Shown: one piece after another, positions 18,742 to 29,728 of the stretch
Position numbering within the stretch: the stretch's first letter is position 1
How the letters are laid out: every line of letters begins with the position of its first letter
NCBI RefSeq assembly: GCF_003144535.1
Contig: NZ_PHFJ01000001.1
Span: 186,001 to 250,000, forward strand
Origin: Proteus penneri
GTDB lineage: Bacteria > Pseudomonadota > Gammaproteobacteria > Enterobacterales > Enterobacteriaceae
Direction of reading: 5' to 3'
DNA length: 64,000 bases
The notes under the pieces: generated by a model
Database searches by the model: none
What the model was told of the DNA's origin: nothing
What the model saw: the letters and a program-made list of their open reading frames with translations, nothing else
Position numbers and translations under genes: made by a program

Positions 18742-18770
18742 AGGTTATAGAGCTTAGTTATCTATAACCT
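18742..18770 (+). terminator. Stem-loop between flhC and motA
   Basis: The inverted repeat AGGTTATA/TATAACCT with a 13-nt loop lies just after flhC and is followed by a pyrimidine-rich stretch. It may separate flhDC from the mot transcript. Its position downstream of the FliA promoter means it would have to be leaky. Confidence 0.45.
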
Positions 18771-18852
18771 GTACCGTTTCCTCTCCCCCTCCTATCTCTT
18801 GCTGCTATGTTCGCCATTCTCTCAATAACGAAATTAGCTAAAGGGATATCGC

Positions 18853-19746
18853 GTGTTAGTACTCTTAGGATATATCGTGGTTATGAGCGCCGTCATCGGG
18901 GGATATCTTCTCGTCGGTGGTAGTTTAGGTGCCTTATACCAGCCAGCCGAATTTATAATCATCTTTGGTGCCGGTATCGGTGCTTTTATTGTAGGTAATA
19001 ATGGTAGAGCAATTGTATCGACAATGAAGATCCTACCGAAATTACTTCGTAGTACAAATTATAATAAAGCGATGTACATGGATTTAATGGCACTCATGTT
19101 TCGTTTATTGTCAAAAGCTCGTCAAAACGGGATGTTGGCATTAGAGAGAGATATCGAAAATCCACAACAAAGTGACATTTTTTCCCAATATCCTCGCATT
19201 ATGAAAGATGTTTATATGCTCAGTTTTATTACTGACTATATGCGTCTGATGGTGACAGGGAATATGAACCCTTATGAAATTGAATCTCTGATGGATGAAG
19301 AGATTGCAACTTTTGAGGAAGAGAGCGAAGTTCCTGCAACGGGATTATCTGCCATGGGTGATTCACTGCCCGCATTTGGTATTGTTGCTGCGGTGATGGG
19401 GGTCGTTAATGCGTTAGGTGCAGCCGATAGACCTGCTGGTGAAATGGGCGTTCTCATTGGTCATGCAATGGTTGGTACTTTCTTAGGTATTTTATTAGCT
19501 TATGGCTTTATTTCACCATTAGCTTCTAGGCTCAGACAGCGCTCTAGTCAGCAAATGAAAATGATGGAGTGCATCAAAACAACATTGTTATCTAGCATGA
19601 ATGGATATGCACCACAGATAGCTGTTGAATTTGGACGTAAAACCCTCTTTCTGGCAGACAGACCTTCTTTTATTGAATTGGAAGAACATGTACGTCAGGT
19701 ACGGACACCAATGCAGGCAAATCCTGATGCAATGAAAGAAGAGTAA
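18853..19746 (+). CDS. motA: MotA, stator proton-channel subunit
   Basis: An inner-membrane stator protein that with MotB conducts protons to turn the motor. The 297-residue length fits, and there are four membrane segments. The cytoplasmic loop contains the charged motif [17 protein letters not shown] (Arg and Glu that contact FliG), and the channel prolines lie in [17 protein letters not shown]. The start is a GTG at 18853, aligned with E. coli MotA; its ribosome site (AAAGGG) is ordinary. motB begins 3 nt after the stop. Confidence 0.96.
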   Translation: MLVLLGYIVVMSAVIGGYLLVGGSLGALYQPAEFIIIFGAGIGAFIVGNNGRAIVSTMKILPKLLRSTNYNKAMYMDLMALMFRLLSKARQNGMLALERDIENPQQSDIFSQYPRIMKDVYMLSFITDYMRLMVTGNMNPYEIESLMDEEIATFEEESEVPATGLSAMGDSLPAFGIVAAVMGVVNALGAADRPAGEMGVLIGHAMVGTFLGILLAYGFISPLASRLRQRSSQQMKMMECIKTTLLSSMNGYAPQIAVEFGRKTLFLADRPSFIELEEHVRQVRTPMQANPDAMKEE

Positions 19747-19748
19747 TT

Positions 19749-20795
19749 ATGAAGAGTAATTCACAAATCATCCGAGTTAAAAAGCGAGGGAGAAAGCAAC
19801 ATAACGCTCACGGTGGTGCATGGAAGATAGCTTATGCTGACTTTATGACCGCAATGATGGCTTTCTTTCTGGTGATGTGGTTACTTTCAATCTCTAGTCC
19901 ACAAGAATTAACTCGTGTAGCCGAATATTTTCGTACGCCATTAAAAGTCGCTATTGAAAAAGGGCGATTTAGTGGGGATGCAACCAATCCTATTCCTGGA
20001 GGAGGGCGTGATCCTGTCTATAACGAAGGCGATATTTTGCCAAAAGGCCAAGAAGATAAACAGCTCAATGAAAAGCAACAATTCCGCCGATTAAAAGAGA
20101 ATTTAGAACAAGTCATTTTAAATGATCCTCGGTTAAAAGATCTGAAGCCTCATTTACTGATCGACATGATGGATGAAGGTTTGCGCATTCAAATTATTGA
20201 TAAAGCAAATCGACCGATGTTTAGAGTCGGTAGTGCCACCGTTGAACCTTATATGAAAGATATTTTGACGGCAATCGCACCTATTTTAAATGATACGCCA
20301 TACAAAATCAGTTTATCGGGTCATACCGATGATATCCCTTATGCAAGTGGTGCTTTTAAATATAGTAACTGGGAATTATCAACGGATCGTGCAAATGCTT
20401 CTCGTCGAGAATTAATTGGTGCAGGCTTAAATGAATGGAAAGTATTGCGTGTTGTGGGTATGGCATCAACAGTTCATTTAGTTAAAGAGGATGGTTTTGC
20501 AGCTGCTAACCGACGGATCAGTATTTTGGTCTTAACGAAGCAAGCAGAACAAAAAATTGTACAAGAAAATGAGCGGGTTGCACCGACAGTAACAGAGGCT
20601 TCAGAAATTAAACCTCTACTTTCAGGGCAAGAAACCCCACAAGAAAAAGCAGAAAACACACAGACGGGTTCGTCTGTGTCTTCTGCATCTGAGCTTCCCG
20701 AATCAAAAAAGGAAAATGTTGAAACAGGAGTTTCTGGGGAAAGTTTGCCATCACAATCGACAAATATTACTACAAAGCAGGGAACAGCCCCCTAA
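19749..20795 (+). CDS. motB: MotB, stator subunit with peptidoglycan-binding domain
   Basis: A 348-residue protein. One membrane helix near residues 28-50 holds the channel aspartate ([18 protein letters not shown]). The OmpA-like domain (about 155-265) includes ISLSGHTDD and [16 protein letters not shown] for peptidoglycan anchoring. The last ~80 residues are a low-complexity Ser/Glu/Thr-rich tail, longer than in E. coli. It is co-transcribed with motA and cheA. Confidence 0.95.
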   Translation: MKSNSQIIRVKKRGRKQHNAHGGAWKIAYADFMTAMMAFFLVMWLLSISSPQELTRVAEYFRTPLKVAIEKGRFSGDATNPIPGGGRDPVYNEGDILPKGQEDKQLNEKQQFRRLKENLEQVILNDPRLKDLKPHLLIDMMDEGLRIQIIDKANRPMFRVGSATVEPYMKDILTAIAPILNDTPYKISLSGHTDDIPYASGAFKYSNWELSTDRANASRRELIGAGLNEWKVLRVVGMASTVHLVKEDGFAAANRRISILVLTKQAEQKIVQENERVAPTVTEASEIKPLLSGQETPQEKAENTQTGSSVSSASELPESKKENVETGVSGESLPSQSTNITTKQGTAP

Positions 20796-20830
20796 TTTGT
20801 TAGTAATCGCGTAAAGGTGAATGAGTAACG

Positions 20831-23010
20831 ATGGATATTACTGAGTTTTATCAAACATTTTTTGATGAAGCAGATGAGTTGTTAGCTGATATGGAACAGC
20901 ATTTGCTGTTACTTGATCCGGCAAATCCAGATCAAGAACAGTTGAATGCAATTTTCCGTAGTGCACACTCCATAAAAGGAGGAGCTGCAACATTTGGCTT
21001 CGTTAAACTTCAACAGACCACTCATGTGCTTGAAAACTTGCTCGATAGTGCAAGGCGTCATGAGATGGCGCTCACCGACGACATTATTAACCTGTTTCTG
21101 GAAGCGAAAGATATTATGCAACAGCAATTGGATGCACATAAAAACTCACAAGAACCTGATGAGGAAACATTTAACTATATTTGTGAGAAGTTGCGTCAGC
21201 TGGCTCTCGATGTAAAAGAAGAACAATCCGCTCCTCAAGTTGAGGCTGTTGCTGGATCTGAAGCTTCGGACTCACAGGCCACAATGATTGAAACTCCTGT
21301 TTTGTCATCTGACGCTGAAAATGTGCAAAGTGAAGCCGTAGAAAACAGAGTTGAAGTCGCATCGACAATGGCAGCTGATGGACATTATTACCATCATATC
21401 ATTTTGTCTGATCTGAAAGAGACAGATATTGATTTAATGCTCGATGAATTAAAGCATCTTGGTGAAGTTAGCCAAGTTGAAAAACAGCATCATGGCCTTG
21501 AAGCAATATTAAAAACTACTGCAACAGAAGAAGATATCAGCGCTGTACTTTGTTTTGTGATTGAACCTGAACAAATCTCGTTTAAAAAAGTGGTTGTTGC
21601 AGAAAAAACACCAGAAAAAAATGCAGTTACAGAAGAAAGTACAACATCTGTTGATGATGCTCATGTTGAAAGCCAAGCTGAGCAACCTGCACCTGTACAA
21701 AAAACAGTGGTTGAAAAGGTGATGCCATCGGCAGAACCAACTAAAGCACCTGTAGCAGCACCAACGAAAAGGCCAACTGCAGCGGCAACACCAAAAACAG
21801 AATCAAGCAGCATTCGTGTTGCAGTTGAAAAAGTTGACCAATTAATCAACTTAGTTGGTGAGCTGGTTATTACACAGTCAATGTTGGCGCAGCACAGCGG
21901 TAGTCTTGAGCCTGCAATATATAGTGATTTATTAAGTTGTATTGCTCAGTTGCAGCGTAATTCTCGAGATTTACAAGAATCTGTTATGTCAATACGTATG
22001 ATGCCGATGGAATATGTTTTCAGTCGCTTCCCTCGAGTTGTTCGTGATGTTGCAGGTAAAATGAATAAGAAAGTTGAGTTAAACATGATTGGTAGCTCAA
22101 CAGAACTTGATAAAAGCTTAATTGAAAAAATTATCGATCCTTTAACTCACTTAGTTCGTAACAGCCTTGATCACGGTATTGAAATGCCAGCGGAGCGGAT
22201 TGCACTGGGTAAACCGGAAGCAGGGCAGTTAACGCTGTCTGCGGAACATCAAGGTGGTAATATTTGCATTGAAGTGACTGATGATGGCGCAGGATTAAAC
22301 CGCGAACGTATTTTGAAAAAAGCGATTTCCTCTGGGCTTGCAGTTTCTGAAAATATGAGCAACGAAGAAGTTGCTATGCTGATTTTTGCACCGGGTTTCT
22401 CTACCGCCGAAGTCGTAACAGATGTTTCCGGCCGTGGTGTGGGTATGGATGTTGTGAAACGAAATATCCAAGAGATGGGGGGGGGCAAATTCAGATCAGT
22501 TTTGAGGTTGGTAAAGGAACGCGTATTCGTATTTTACTTCCACTAACATTAGCAATTTTAGATGGTATGTCTGTTAAAGTTCATGACGAAGTCTTTATTT
22601 TACCATTAGGAACGGTAGTCAGTTCTTTACAACCGGAAGAAGATGATATTTATCCATTGGCTGGCGATGAGAAATTATTGCAGGTTAGAGGGGAATATTT
22701 ACCACTGATTGAATTGCATCGTACTTTTAATATTGAAGGCGCTCAAACGGATATTACCCAAGCAATTGCGGTTATTGTTCAAAGTGCCGGACGTCGTTAT
22801 GCTTTATTAGTAGATCAATTAGTTGGTCAGCATCAAGTTGTTGTTAAAAATATAGAGAGTAATTACCGAAAAGTTCCGGGGATATCTGCAGCAACAATTA
22901 TGGGTGACGGTAGTGTAGCTTTAATTCTTGATGTACCAGAATTGCAACGTTTAAGTCATACACAAATGACGAATAAGAAAAAGAATACAACTGCAAGTGC
23001 AGTCATTTAA
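20831..23010 (+). pseudogene. cheA: CheA, chemotaxis histidine kinase, frameshifted at a G run
   Basis: CheA phosphorylates CheY and CheB. The phosphotransfer domain is intact with His46 (RSAHSIKGG); a CheY-binding P2-like segment (about 185-250), dimerisation domain and ATP-binding N and G1 boxes (LVRNSLDHGIE, DDGAGLNRERI) follow. After VSGRGVGMDVVKRNIQEM a run of nine G (22477-22485) throws reading out of frame, giving 571 aa. With seven G (or ten), it continues as QIQISFEVGKGTRIRI and through the CheW-like P5 domain to 23010, about 725 aa. As written, the end of the ATPase domain and all of P5 are lost, which should abolish receptor coupling. The downstream part has no ribosome site of its own. 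Confidence 0.93.
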
Positions 23011-23031
23011 TAGTGAGGATAAAATAAGATT

Positions 23032-23532
23032 ATGGCTTCGGAACATTTCGAGAAATTATCCGGTGAAACTGTTGGACAAGGATTTCTAATTTTTACGCTG
23101 GGTGATGAAGAATATGGAATTGATATTTTAAAGGTTCAAGAAATTCGTGGATATGATCAAGTTACACGTATTGCTAATTCACCTAGCTTTATTAAAGGTG
23201 TAACTAATTTACGGGGCGTTATTGTTCCGATAGTTGATCTGCGTATTAAATTTTCACAAGAAAGTGTAACTTATAATGACAATACTGTTGTTATCGTGGT
23301 TAACTTATTAAATCGAATTGTAGGAATTGTGGTTGATGGCGTTTCTGATGTTCTTACGCTAAAGCCAGAACAAATCTGCCCTGCGCCAGAGTTTGCAGTC
23401 ACCATGTCTACTGAGTATTTAACAGGTTTAGGTACTTTAGATGAAAGAATGCTTATTCTTGTTGATATTGAAAAATTACTCAATAGTGAAGAAATGGAAT
23501 TAGTCGATAGTGCTGCAATTCAAGCTAAATAA
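23032..23532 (+). CDS. cheW: CheW, receptor-kinase coupling protein
   Basis: A 166-residue cytosolic adaptor linking chemoreceptors to CheA. The full CheW domain is present ([44 protein letters not shown]). It follows cheA by 21 nt with a GTGAGG-like ribosome site and ends the motABcheAW unit; a terminator lies 30 nt downstream. Confidence 0.97.
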   Translation: MASEHFEKLSGETVGQGFLIFTLGDEEYGIDILKVQEIRGYDQVTRIANSPSFIKGVTNLRGVIVPIVDLRIKFSQESVTYNDNTVVIVVNLLNRIVGIVVDGVSDVLTLKPEQICPAPEFAVTMSTEYLTGLGTLDERMLILVDIEKLLNSEEMELVDSAAIQAK

Positions 23533-23561
23533 GTTTTTATTTTTAAAAAAATAATCTAAAT

Positions 23562-23600
23562 ACTGTTCCGGTAATTTTGCCGGAATAGTTATTTTTATCT
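23562..23600 (+). terminator. Terminator of the mot-cheAW unit
   Basis: The stem ACTGTTCCGG/CCGGAATAGT (one wobble, 8-nt loop) is followed by TATTTTTATCTTTTTT. Confidence 0.8.
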
Positions 23601-23853
23601 TTTTTATTTTATTAGTGAGCGTTAACACATTAAATTAACCTTAAGTGAAATTAAAAGATAAAAAAGAACTAATAATTTTAGTTAAGTTCTATTTTATTAC
23701 TTATTAACTTAATAAGTAGCTATTACTTAGCTGTAATATTTTTCTACTGACGGAAATAACTTTAAAGTTTTTTATACTTATAATTTTAATTAAAAATGGT
23801 ATTACCACCGCTTTCTAATGGAGCAAAATGTGACTAAGACGAAATGAATCCTA

Positions 23854-23880
23854 TAAAGTTTCTCTTAAGTCTGCCGATAA
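23854..23880 (+). promoter_or_regulatory. Perfect FliA (sigma-28) promoter for the receptor-cheRBYZ operon
   Basis: TAAAGTTT-N11-GCCGATAA is identical to the consensus in both elements. It overlaps an upstream extension of the receptor open frame, so it also argues for the later receptor start at 23916. Confidence 0.95.
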
Positions 23881-23915
23881 CTTGCTCATTACCGTTTATT
23901 ATAAAAAGGGAAACT

Positions 23916-25622
23916 ATGTTTAGCCGAATGAAAATAGTGACTGGATTATTATCCATTCTTCTGTTGTTTGGTGTTTTGCAATTTGTCTCAGGGGGCGTTT
24001 TTTACTCAAATATCGTTGAGACAAGAAACGACCTTAATAAAACACTGACAATACAAAAGCAACGTGAACGCCTAGATGAAAGCTGGGCTAACTTACTTCA
24101 AGCTCGTAATAATATTAACCGCGCTGCGATTAGTTTTTTATTACAAGATAAAAATCTTAATGTAGATGATTCTCTGTCTGTTGATTATTTGGCGGGACTT
24201 GCTCGCAAAAATATGTCGCGTGCAGACGAGAAATTTAAAGAATTTGAAAAGAATATTACTGCTTATCAAATTCACTCAGAAGATGATATTCGTAGTCTAA
24301 AAGGGCGCTTTATTGAATATTTCTCTGCATTAAACCAATTAGAAATTTTACTTCAAGATAAGAACTTAAAAGATTTTTTTGAGCAACCAACTACGGGTTA
24401 TCAAGATGCTTTATATAAAGAATATCTTTCATATGTTATGCGTAATGAGAAATTTAACGAAGAGTTAAATATGGCATTAGAAGCCTCTCACCAACGTACT
24501 ACCATTACTATAGCAGTGTTAGCCATTATCGTTATTGCGGCATTAATTCTCTGTTGGTTTGCATTACGTAATGCCTTAATTAGACCATTAAACTCACTTC
24601 TATTAAGCATTAAAACTTTCTCTGAAGGTGATTTACGTCCAAATATCGAGGTGAATGGCCGCAATGAAATGAGCTTGTTAGCGAGTGGTTTAAAACATAT
24701 GCAACAAGAGCTAATTCAAACTGTTCGTGGTGTCTATCAAAGTACAGAAAATATTTATAACAGTACAAGTGAAATTGCTGCGGGGAATAATGACTTATCT
24801 GCTCGTACAGAAGAGCAAGTCGCTTCGTTAGAAGAAACTGCTGCAAGTATGGAACAATTAACTGCAACTGTAAAACAGAACGCAGATAACGCTCGCCAAG
24901 CAAGTAACCTTGCTAATGACGCCTCAGATATTGCCCGCCAAGGTGGAAAAGTTGTTGCTAATGTGGTGCAAACAATGCACGACATAGCCGGAAGTTCTCA
25001 GAAAATCACCGATATCACAGCTGTTATCGATGGCATTGCATTCCAGACCAATATTTTGGCACTGAATGCAGCTGTTGAAGCAGCAAGAGCCGGTGAGCAT
25101 GGTCGCGGATTTGCGGTGGTTGCCGGAGAAGTTCGTAACCTTGCACAGAGGAGTGCAGAAGCTGCTAAAGAAATAAAAACACTGATTGAAGATTCTGTAA
25201 GTCGTACTGAAACTGGCTCTGTGCTTGTTGAAAGTGCGGGTGAAACGATGACGCGTATCGTGGATTCAGTAACGCGCGTTACTGATATCATGGGCGAAAT
25301 TGCTTCAGCATCAGATGAGCAAAGCCGAGGTATTTCACAAGTTGGCCTTGCGGTTTCTGAAATGGATCGTGTTACTCAGCAAAACGCCTCTTTAGTAGAA
25401 CAATCTGCAGCCGCTGCTGCTGGTCTTGAAGATCAAGCAGTTGCATTAACCCGCTTAGTTTCAATCTTCAAATTACCGGGTCAGGAAGAAAAAACGCTAG
25501 AAAAAAAGGAATTGGATGCAACCCCTGTAGTTAAAGCCGCTGCTCCACTTATAAAACCAGGAACCTCAGAAAAGAAAAAGAGCAGCAGTGTTGAAGATCC
25601 CGCTAATTGGGAAACTTTCTAA
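23916..25622 (+). CDS. Methyl-accepting chemotaxis protein, Tsr-like
   Basis: A 568-residue inner-membrane chemoreceptor. Membrane helices lie at about residues 9-31 and 197-217 around a four-helix periplasmic sensor whose [10 protein letters not shown] segment resembles the ligand-binding Arg region of Tsr/Tar. HAMP and a long cytoplasmic coiled coil follow, with the conserved tip [20 protein letters not shown]. It ends in NWETF, the pentapeptide that tethers CheR and CheB. I chose the ATG at 23916 (AAAGGG upstream), downstream of the FliA promoter. Serine sensing is likely by resemblance to Tsr but not proven. Confidence 0.92.
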   Translation: MFSRMKIVTGLLSILLLFGVLQFVSGGVFYSNIVETRNDLNKTLTIQKQRERLDESWANLLQARNNINRAAISFLLQDKNLNVDDSLSVDYLAGLARKNMSRADEKFKEFEKNITAYQIHSEDDIRSLKGRFIEYFSALNQLEILLQDKNLKDFFEQPTTGYQDALYKEYLSYVMRNEKFNEELNMALEASHQRTTITIAVLAIIVIAALILCWFALRNALIRPLNSLLLSIKTFSEGDLRPNIEVNGRNEMSLLASGLKHMQQELIQTVRGVYQSTENIYNSTSEIAAGNNDLSARTEEQVASLEETAASMEQLTATVKQNADNARQASNLANDASDIARQGGKVVANVVQTMHDIAGSSQKITDITAVIDGIAFQTNILALNAAVEAARAGEHGRGFAVVAGEVRNLAQRSAEAAKEIKTLIEDSVSRTETGSVLVESAGETMTRIVDSVTRVTDIMGEIASASDEQSRGISQVGLAVSEMDRVTQQNASLVEQSAAAAAGLEDQAVALTRLVSIFKLPGQEEKTLEKKELDATPVVKAAAPLIKPGTSEKKKSSSVEDPANWETF

Positions 25623-25681
25623 CAACAACAAGTGGCTGACAAGCGGTGGCTTTGAACCACCGCTTTAAACGAGGTGAAGGC

Positions 25682-27328
25682 ATGTTTAGGTTTCGCAAAT
25701 TAAAGATATCCACCAGTCTCTATTTATTACTGATGATGTTTTGCGTTATGCAATTGATTTCTAGTGGTATTTCGCTAGGGATTGTTCATTTGAATAACGA
25801 ACAGATCACTAAAGTAGATATAGATACATCTAAGCGAGATGAATTAGGATTAAGTTGGGCATCTTTAATACAAACACGTAATGCGATTAATCGTGTAGCT
25901 ATCGCAGTGAAAACTGAACAGTCAACGGATTATATTCAATCTATTGAATCAATTGCACTTTCACGTTTGGAAACGGCGAATACTCATTTTCAAAATTTCC
26001 TTGCTGAAATAAATAAAGAGGCAATCCCAACAGAAGAAAAAGAAATTGTTGATGCAGTGAAAAATGATTACCACGTTTTGTATGGTGCATTAACCGAATT
26101 ACATAGCATGTTAAAAAACGATAACTTCCAAGGTTTTTTAGATCAACCAACAGAACGTTATCAAACAGCGATGGAAAATTCATTTAATACCTATATGAAT
26201 TATGTTCAGGATGAAATTACTGAATCTATCGAGCAAGGACATCGTTCTTATACTATTGCTATCTTGATGTTTATCGGTGCAATAGCGATGGTTATTGTTG
26301 TATCAATCGCCGCTCATCGCTGGCTAAGTTTTAATATCATTAAACCTTTCGCAAGTTTAAGCCGTTATTTTAATGATGTTGCTACTGGTAAATTAAATCG
26401 TGAAATTCTTGTCTTCACCGATGATGAAATAGGAAATGTGTTTAAAAAACTACGAGAGATGCGTGGTGAGCTTGCACGTTCTATTCGTCTCGTTCGTGAT
26501 AATAGCCATGCTATGTATTCGGGTATTCAAGAAATTTCCAAAGGAAATACGGATTTATCCTCAAGAACTGAACAACAAGCTGCTTCGTTAGAAGAAACTG
26601 CGGCAAGCATGGAAGAGTTAACAGCAACGGTAAAACAAAATGCTGATAACGCTCTGCAAGCGAGCAAGCTCGCAGAATCTGCTTCTGAAACAGCTATACG
26701 TGGTGGGCAAATCACGCATAGTGTTGTTGAAACCATGGATGCGATTACACAAAGTTCTCAAAAGATAGGGGCTATTATCAGTGTGATTGATGGTATTGCG
26801 TTCCAAACCAATATATTAGCACTTAACGCGGCGGTTGAAGCTGCTCGCGCGGGTGAACAAGGGCGTGGATTCTCTGTCGTTGCAGGAGAAGTTCGTAACC
26901 TTGCTCAACGCAGTGCTGATGCTGCAAAAGAAATTAAGTTGTTGATTGATGAGTCCGTTTTACGTGTCTCTCAAGGTTCTCAACTCGTTAATAATGCAGG
27001 ACAGACAATGGAGGAACTCGTCACCTCAGTAAATAAAGTCACTGAATTAATGGCAGAAATCGCCTCAGCTTCTGATGAACAAAGCCGAGGTATTCACCAA
27101 GTCGCTGATGCAGTCAGTCAGATGGATCAGGTGACACAGCAAAACGCTGCTTTGGTGGAGCAATCAGCATCTGCTGCCGCAGCATTAGAAGATCAGGCTA
27201 ATAACCTTGTTGATGCTGTATCGGCATTCGAGTTGCCTGACACGGATGAGAGTAATAATTCTTCATCCTTAGAAGGTAATGGGTTGAAAAAAGCAGATAA
27301 AAAATCATTTTTTAAAAAGACCCATTAA
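25682..27328 (+). CDS. Methyl-accepting chemotaxis protein, second receptor (Tar/Tap-like)
   Basis: A 548-residue chemoreceptor with the same plan as its neighbour: two membrane helices, an ASLIQTRNAINRVA sensor motif, HAMP, and a signalling tip reading [20 protein letters not shown]. It lacks the NWETF tail and ends in a Lys-rich KKTH, so it probably relies on the first receptor for efficient methylation, like E. coli Tap. The ATG at 25682 is preceded by GAGG; a 12-codon upstream extension lacks support. The ligand is not deducible. It begins 59 nt after the first receptor and precedes cheR by 6 nt. Confidence 0.9.
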   Translation: MFRFRKLKISTSLYLLLMMFCVMQLISSGISLGIVHLNNEQITKVDIDTSKRDELGLSWASLIQTRNAINRVAIAVKTEQSTDYIQSIESIALSRLETANTHFQNFLAEINKEAIPTEEKEIVDAVKNDYHVLYGALTELHSMLKNDNFQGFLDQPTERYQTAMENSFNTYMNYVQDEITESIEQGHRSYTIAILMFIGAIAMVIVVSIAAHRWLSFNIIKPFASLSRYFNDVATGKLNREILVFTDDEIGNVFKKLREMRGELARSIRLVRDNSHAMYSGIQEISKGNTDLSSRTEQQAASLEETAASMEELTATVKQNADNALQASKLAESASETAIRGGQITHSVVETMDAITQSSQKIGAIISVIDGIAFQTNILALNAAVEAARAGEQGRGFSVVAGEVRNLAQRSADAAKEIKLLIDESVLRVSQGSQLVNNAGQTMEELVTSVNKVTELMAEIASASDEQSRGIHQVADAVSQMDQVTQQNAALVEQSASAAAALEDQANNLVDAVSAFELPDTDESNNSSSLEGNGLKKADKKSFFKKTH

Positions 27329-27334
27329 AAAACA

Positions 27335-28225
27335 ATGAAACGTAATGTTACTGAAGTCTTATCAGATATCGCTGCTCAACCGTTGGATATTTTTACCCAA
27401 CGGTTCATGTTGTCCGATGATCAGTTCCAATCTATATGCCAATTGATTTATCAAAAGGCTGGTATTGTGCTGACTAACAACAAAAGGGAGATGGTTTATA
27501 ACCGTCTCACTAGGAGGTTACGTGAATTACGGATGAATAACTTTGGTGACTATCTTGCGTTTCTTAAAAGTGATGTACGCAACCCTGAATGGCAAGAGTT
27601 TGTCAATGCATTAACAACCAATCTCACTGCATTTTTCAGGGAAGCGCATCATTTTCCTATTTTGGCAAAACATGCCAGAAAAAAAGCAGGAGGCGTCTAC
27701 CGAGTATGGTGTGCAGCAGCATCTACTGGAGAAGAACCTTATTCAATAGCGATGACTTTACGCGATGTTTTTGGAAATAACCCGTATAAAACCAAAATTA
27801 TTGCCAGCGATATCGATACTAATGTGTTGGATAAAGCACGAAAAGGTGTTTACCGACAGGAAGAGCTTAAAACATTAAATGATGAATATTTGAAAAAATA
27901 TTTTCTCAAAGGTGTCGGCGAGTTTGAAGGATACGTGAAAATTAGACATCAAATTAGCGAGATGGTCTCTTTTCAGTATTTGAATTTACTTGACAAGCAA
28001 TGGGATTTAGAAGGTAGTTTTGATGCGATTTTTTGTCGTAATGTCATGATTTACTTCGACAAAGAAACACAACAAACCTTACTTAACCGCTTTACCTCAT
28101 TACTTAAGCCAGACGGAATGCTGTTTGTTGGACATTCAGAGAATGTAAGCCAGCTTAGCAAGAATTTCTACTTGCATGGGCATACCGTTTACGGGCTGAC
28201 ACCAGCAAGGAGAGGTTATGAATAA
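27335..28225 (+). CDS. cheR: CheR, chemoreceptor methyltransferase
   Basis: CheR methylates glutamates on chemoreceptors using S-adenosylmethionine. The 296-residue protein has the N-terminal helical domain and a Rossmann methyltransferase core ([17 protein letters not shown] for SAM binding, [13 protein letters not shown]). The family Arg-rich receptor-contact helix is visible ([11 protein letters not shown]). It has no obvious ribosome site and starts 6 nt after the upstream receptor, so it is probably translated by coupling. It overlaps cheB by 8 nt. Confidence 0.96.
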   Translation: MKRNVTEVLSDIAAQPLDIFTQRFMLSDDQFQSICQLIYQKAGIVLTNNKREMVYNRLTRRLRELRMNNFGDYLAFLKSDVRNPEWQEFVNALTTNLTAFFREAHHFPILAKHARKKAGGVYRVWCAAASTGEEPYSIAMTLRDVFGNNPYKTKIIASDIDTNVLDKARKGVYRQEELKTLNDEYLKKYFLKGVGEFEGYVKIRHQISEMVSFQYLNLLDKQWDLEGSFDAIFCRNVMIYFDKETQQTLLNRFTSLLKPDGMLFVGHSENVSQLSKNFYLHGHTVYGLTPARRGYE

Positions 28226-29270
28226 AATAACGGTACTCTGTGTCGATGATTCGGCGTTAATGCGTCAAATCATGCGAGAAATCATCAACAGTCATAGCGA
28301 TATGGAAGTTGTTGATTGTGCACCAGATCCTATAGTGGCTCGTGACTTAATAAAAAAGTACAACCCACAGGTATTAACGTTAGACGTTGAAATGCCACGT
28401 ATGGATGGTATTGATTTCTTGGAAAAATTGATGCGATTAAGACCAATGCCTGTCGTTATGGTTTCATCATTAACAGCCAAAGGCTCCGAAGTAACGTTAA
28501 AAGCGTTAGAGTTGGGTGCGGTTGATTTTGTGACTAAACCACAGCTTGGTTTGCGTGAAGGTATGATGGCTTATAGCGAACTGATTGCCGAGAAAATTCG
28601 AGCGGCAGCACTGGCACGAATTAATCGCCGAGAAGTACAAGCACAGCCTTCTAAATCATTGTCATTTACACCGATGATTTCGAGTGAAAAGTTGATCGCT
28701 GTCGGTGCATCAACTGGTGGCACAGAGGCTATTCGTAATTTTCTAGAACCATTACCGATTACCAGCCCTGCGATATTAATTACGCAACATATGCCGGCAG
28801 GGTTTACACACTCATTTGCAGAACGATTAAATCGATTATGTCAAATTAGTGTAAAAGAAGCAGAAGACGGCGAACGTGTATTACCTGGGCATGCTTATAT
28901 TGCACCAGGTGATTATCACATGGAGCTTCGTCGTAATGGTGCTAACTACCAGATCCACATTAATAAAGAACCTGCAGTAAACCGTCATCGTCCTTCAGTT
29001 GATGTGCTATTTCGTTCAGTTGCAAAATATGCGGGGCGTAATGCTATTGGCGTTATTTTAACTGGGATGGGAAGTGATGGTGCAGTTGGGTTATTAGAAA
29101 TGCGTCAAGCAGGAAGTTATACCTTTGCACAAGATGAAGCGAGTTGTGTCGTCTTTGGTATGCCTCGTGCTGCGGTTGAAATAGGCGCAGTAGACGAAGT
29201 GAAAAGCATAAGCGCAATGAGTAAAGCGGTGCTGATGAAAATCAGTAGCACGCAATCATTGCGTATCTGA
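28218..29270 (+). CDS. cheB: CheB, chemoreceptor methylesterase/deamidase
   Basis: CheB removes methyl groups from receptors when phosphorylated by CheA. The 350-residue protein has a receiver domain with D10/D11 and phospho-Asp D56 ([11 protein letters not shown]), a linker near 135-155, then the esterase domain with Ser in GASTGGTEA, His in TQHMPAGF and Asp in GMGSDGA. The ribosome site AGGAGAGG lies inside the end of cheR. Confidence 0.97.
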   Translation: MNKITVLCVDDSALMRQIMREIINSHSDMEVVDCAPDPIVARDLIKKYNPQVLTLDVEMPRMDGIDFLEKLMRLRPMPVVMVSSLTAKGSEVTLKALELGAVDFVTKPQLGLREGMMAYSELIAEKIRAAALARINRREVQAQPSKSLSFTPMISSEKLIAVGASTGGTEAIRNFLEPLPITSPAILITQHMPAGFTHSFAERLNRLCQISVKEAEDGERVLPGHAYIAPGDYHMELRRNGANYQIHINKEPAVNRHRPSVDVLFRSVAKYAGRNAIGVILTGMGSDGAVGLLEMRQAGSYTFAQDEASCVVFGMPRAAVEIGAVDEVKSISAMSKAVLMKISSTQSLRI

Positions 29271-29329
29271 TTAAGTTCAGTTTAAAAAGCAACACAGTAA
29301 TTTGCCGATATATTTTGAAGGAGTTTTCA

Positions 29330-29719
29330 ATGGCAAGTAAGGATCTGAAATTTTTAGTGGTTGATGATTTTTCAACAATGCGCCGCATAGTTCGTAATTT
29401 GCTAAAGGAATTAGGATTTACGAATGTAGAAGAAGCAGAAGATGGTGCTGACGCGTTAGCTAAATTACGCAATTCGGCAGTTGATTTTGTGATTACAGAC
29501 TGGAACATGCCAAACATGGATGGTCTAGAGCTTCTTAAAAATATTCGTAGTGATGCGGGACTTGCAGCAACACCAGTACTGATGGTAACCGCTGAAGCTA
29601 AAAAAGAAAATATCATTGCAGCAGCGCAAGCTGGTGCAAGTGGATATGTTGTTAAACCTTTTACGGCAGCAATTCTTGAAGAAAAACTAAATAAAATTTT
29701 TGAAAAACTGGGCATCTAA
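29330..29719 (+). CDS. cheY: CheY, chemotaxis response regulator
   Basis: A single-domain response regulator; its phosphorylated form binds FliM to switch rotation. The 129-residue length fits. The active site is complete: D12/D13, phospho-Asp D57 ([11 protein letters not shown]), Thr in VTAEA and Lys in VVKPFTA. I chose the ATG at 29330 (AAGGAG upstream) rather than an in-frame GTG five codons earlier. Confidence 0.98.
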   Translation: MASKDLKFLVVDDFSTMRRIVRNLLKELGFTNVEEAEDGADALAKLRNSAVDFVITDWNMPNMDGLELLKNIRSDAGLAATPVLMVTAEAKKENIIAAAQAGASGYVVKPFTAAILEEKLNKIFEKLGI

Positions 29720-29728
29720 GGAGTCGCA

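Larger units (their letters stand above)
23533..23915. other. Regulatory gap between cheW and the first chemoreceptor gene
   Basis: This 383-nt stretch holds the cheW terminator on the left and a consensus FliA promoter on the right. The middle is AT-rich and I see nothing else in it. Confidence 0.7.

Noticed and set aside
22567..23010. The downstream part of cheA as a separate CheW-like gene
   Set aside because: It aligns directly as the CheA P5 domain once the G run is corrected, and has no ribosome site of its own.
23916..27328. The two chemoreceptor genes as an assembly duplication
   Set aside because: Their sensor domains and C-termini differ clearly; only the signalling tips are alike, as expected for paralogues.
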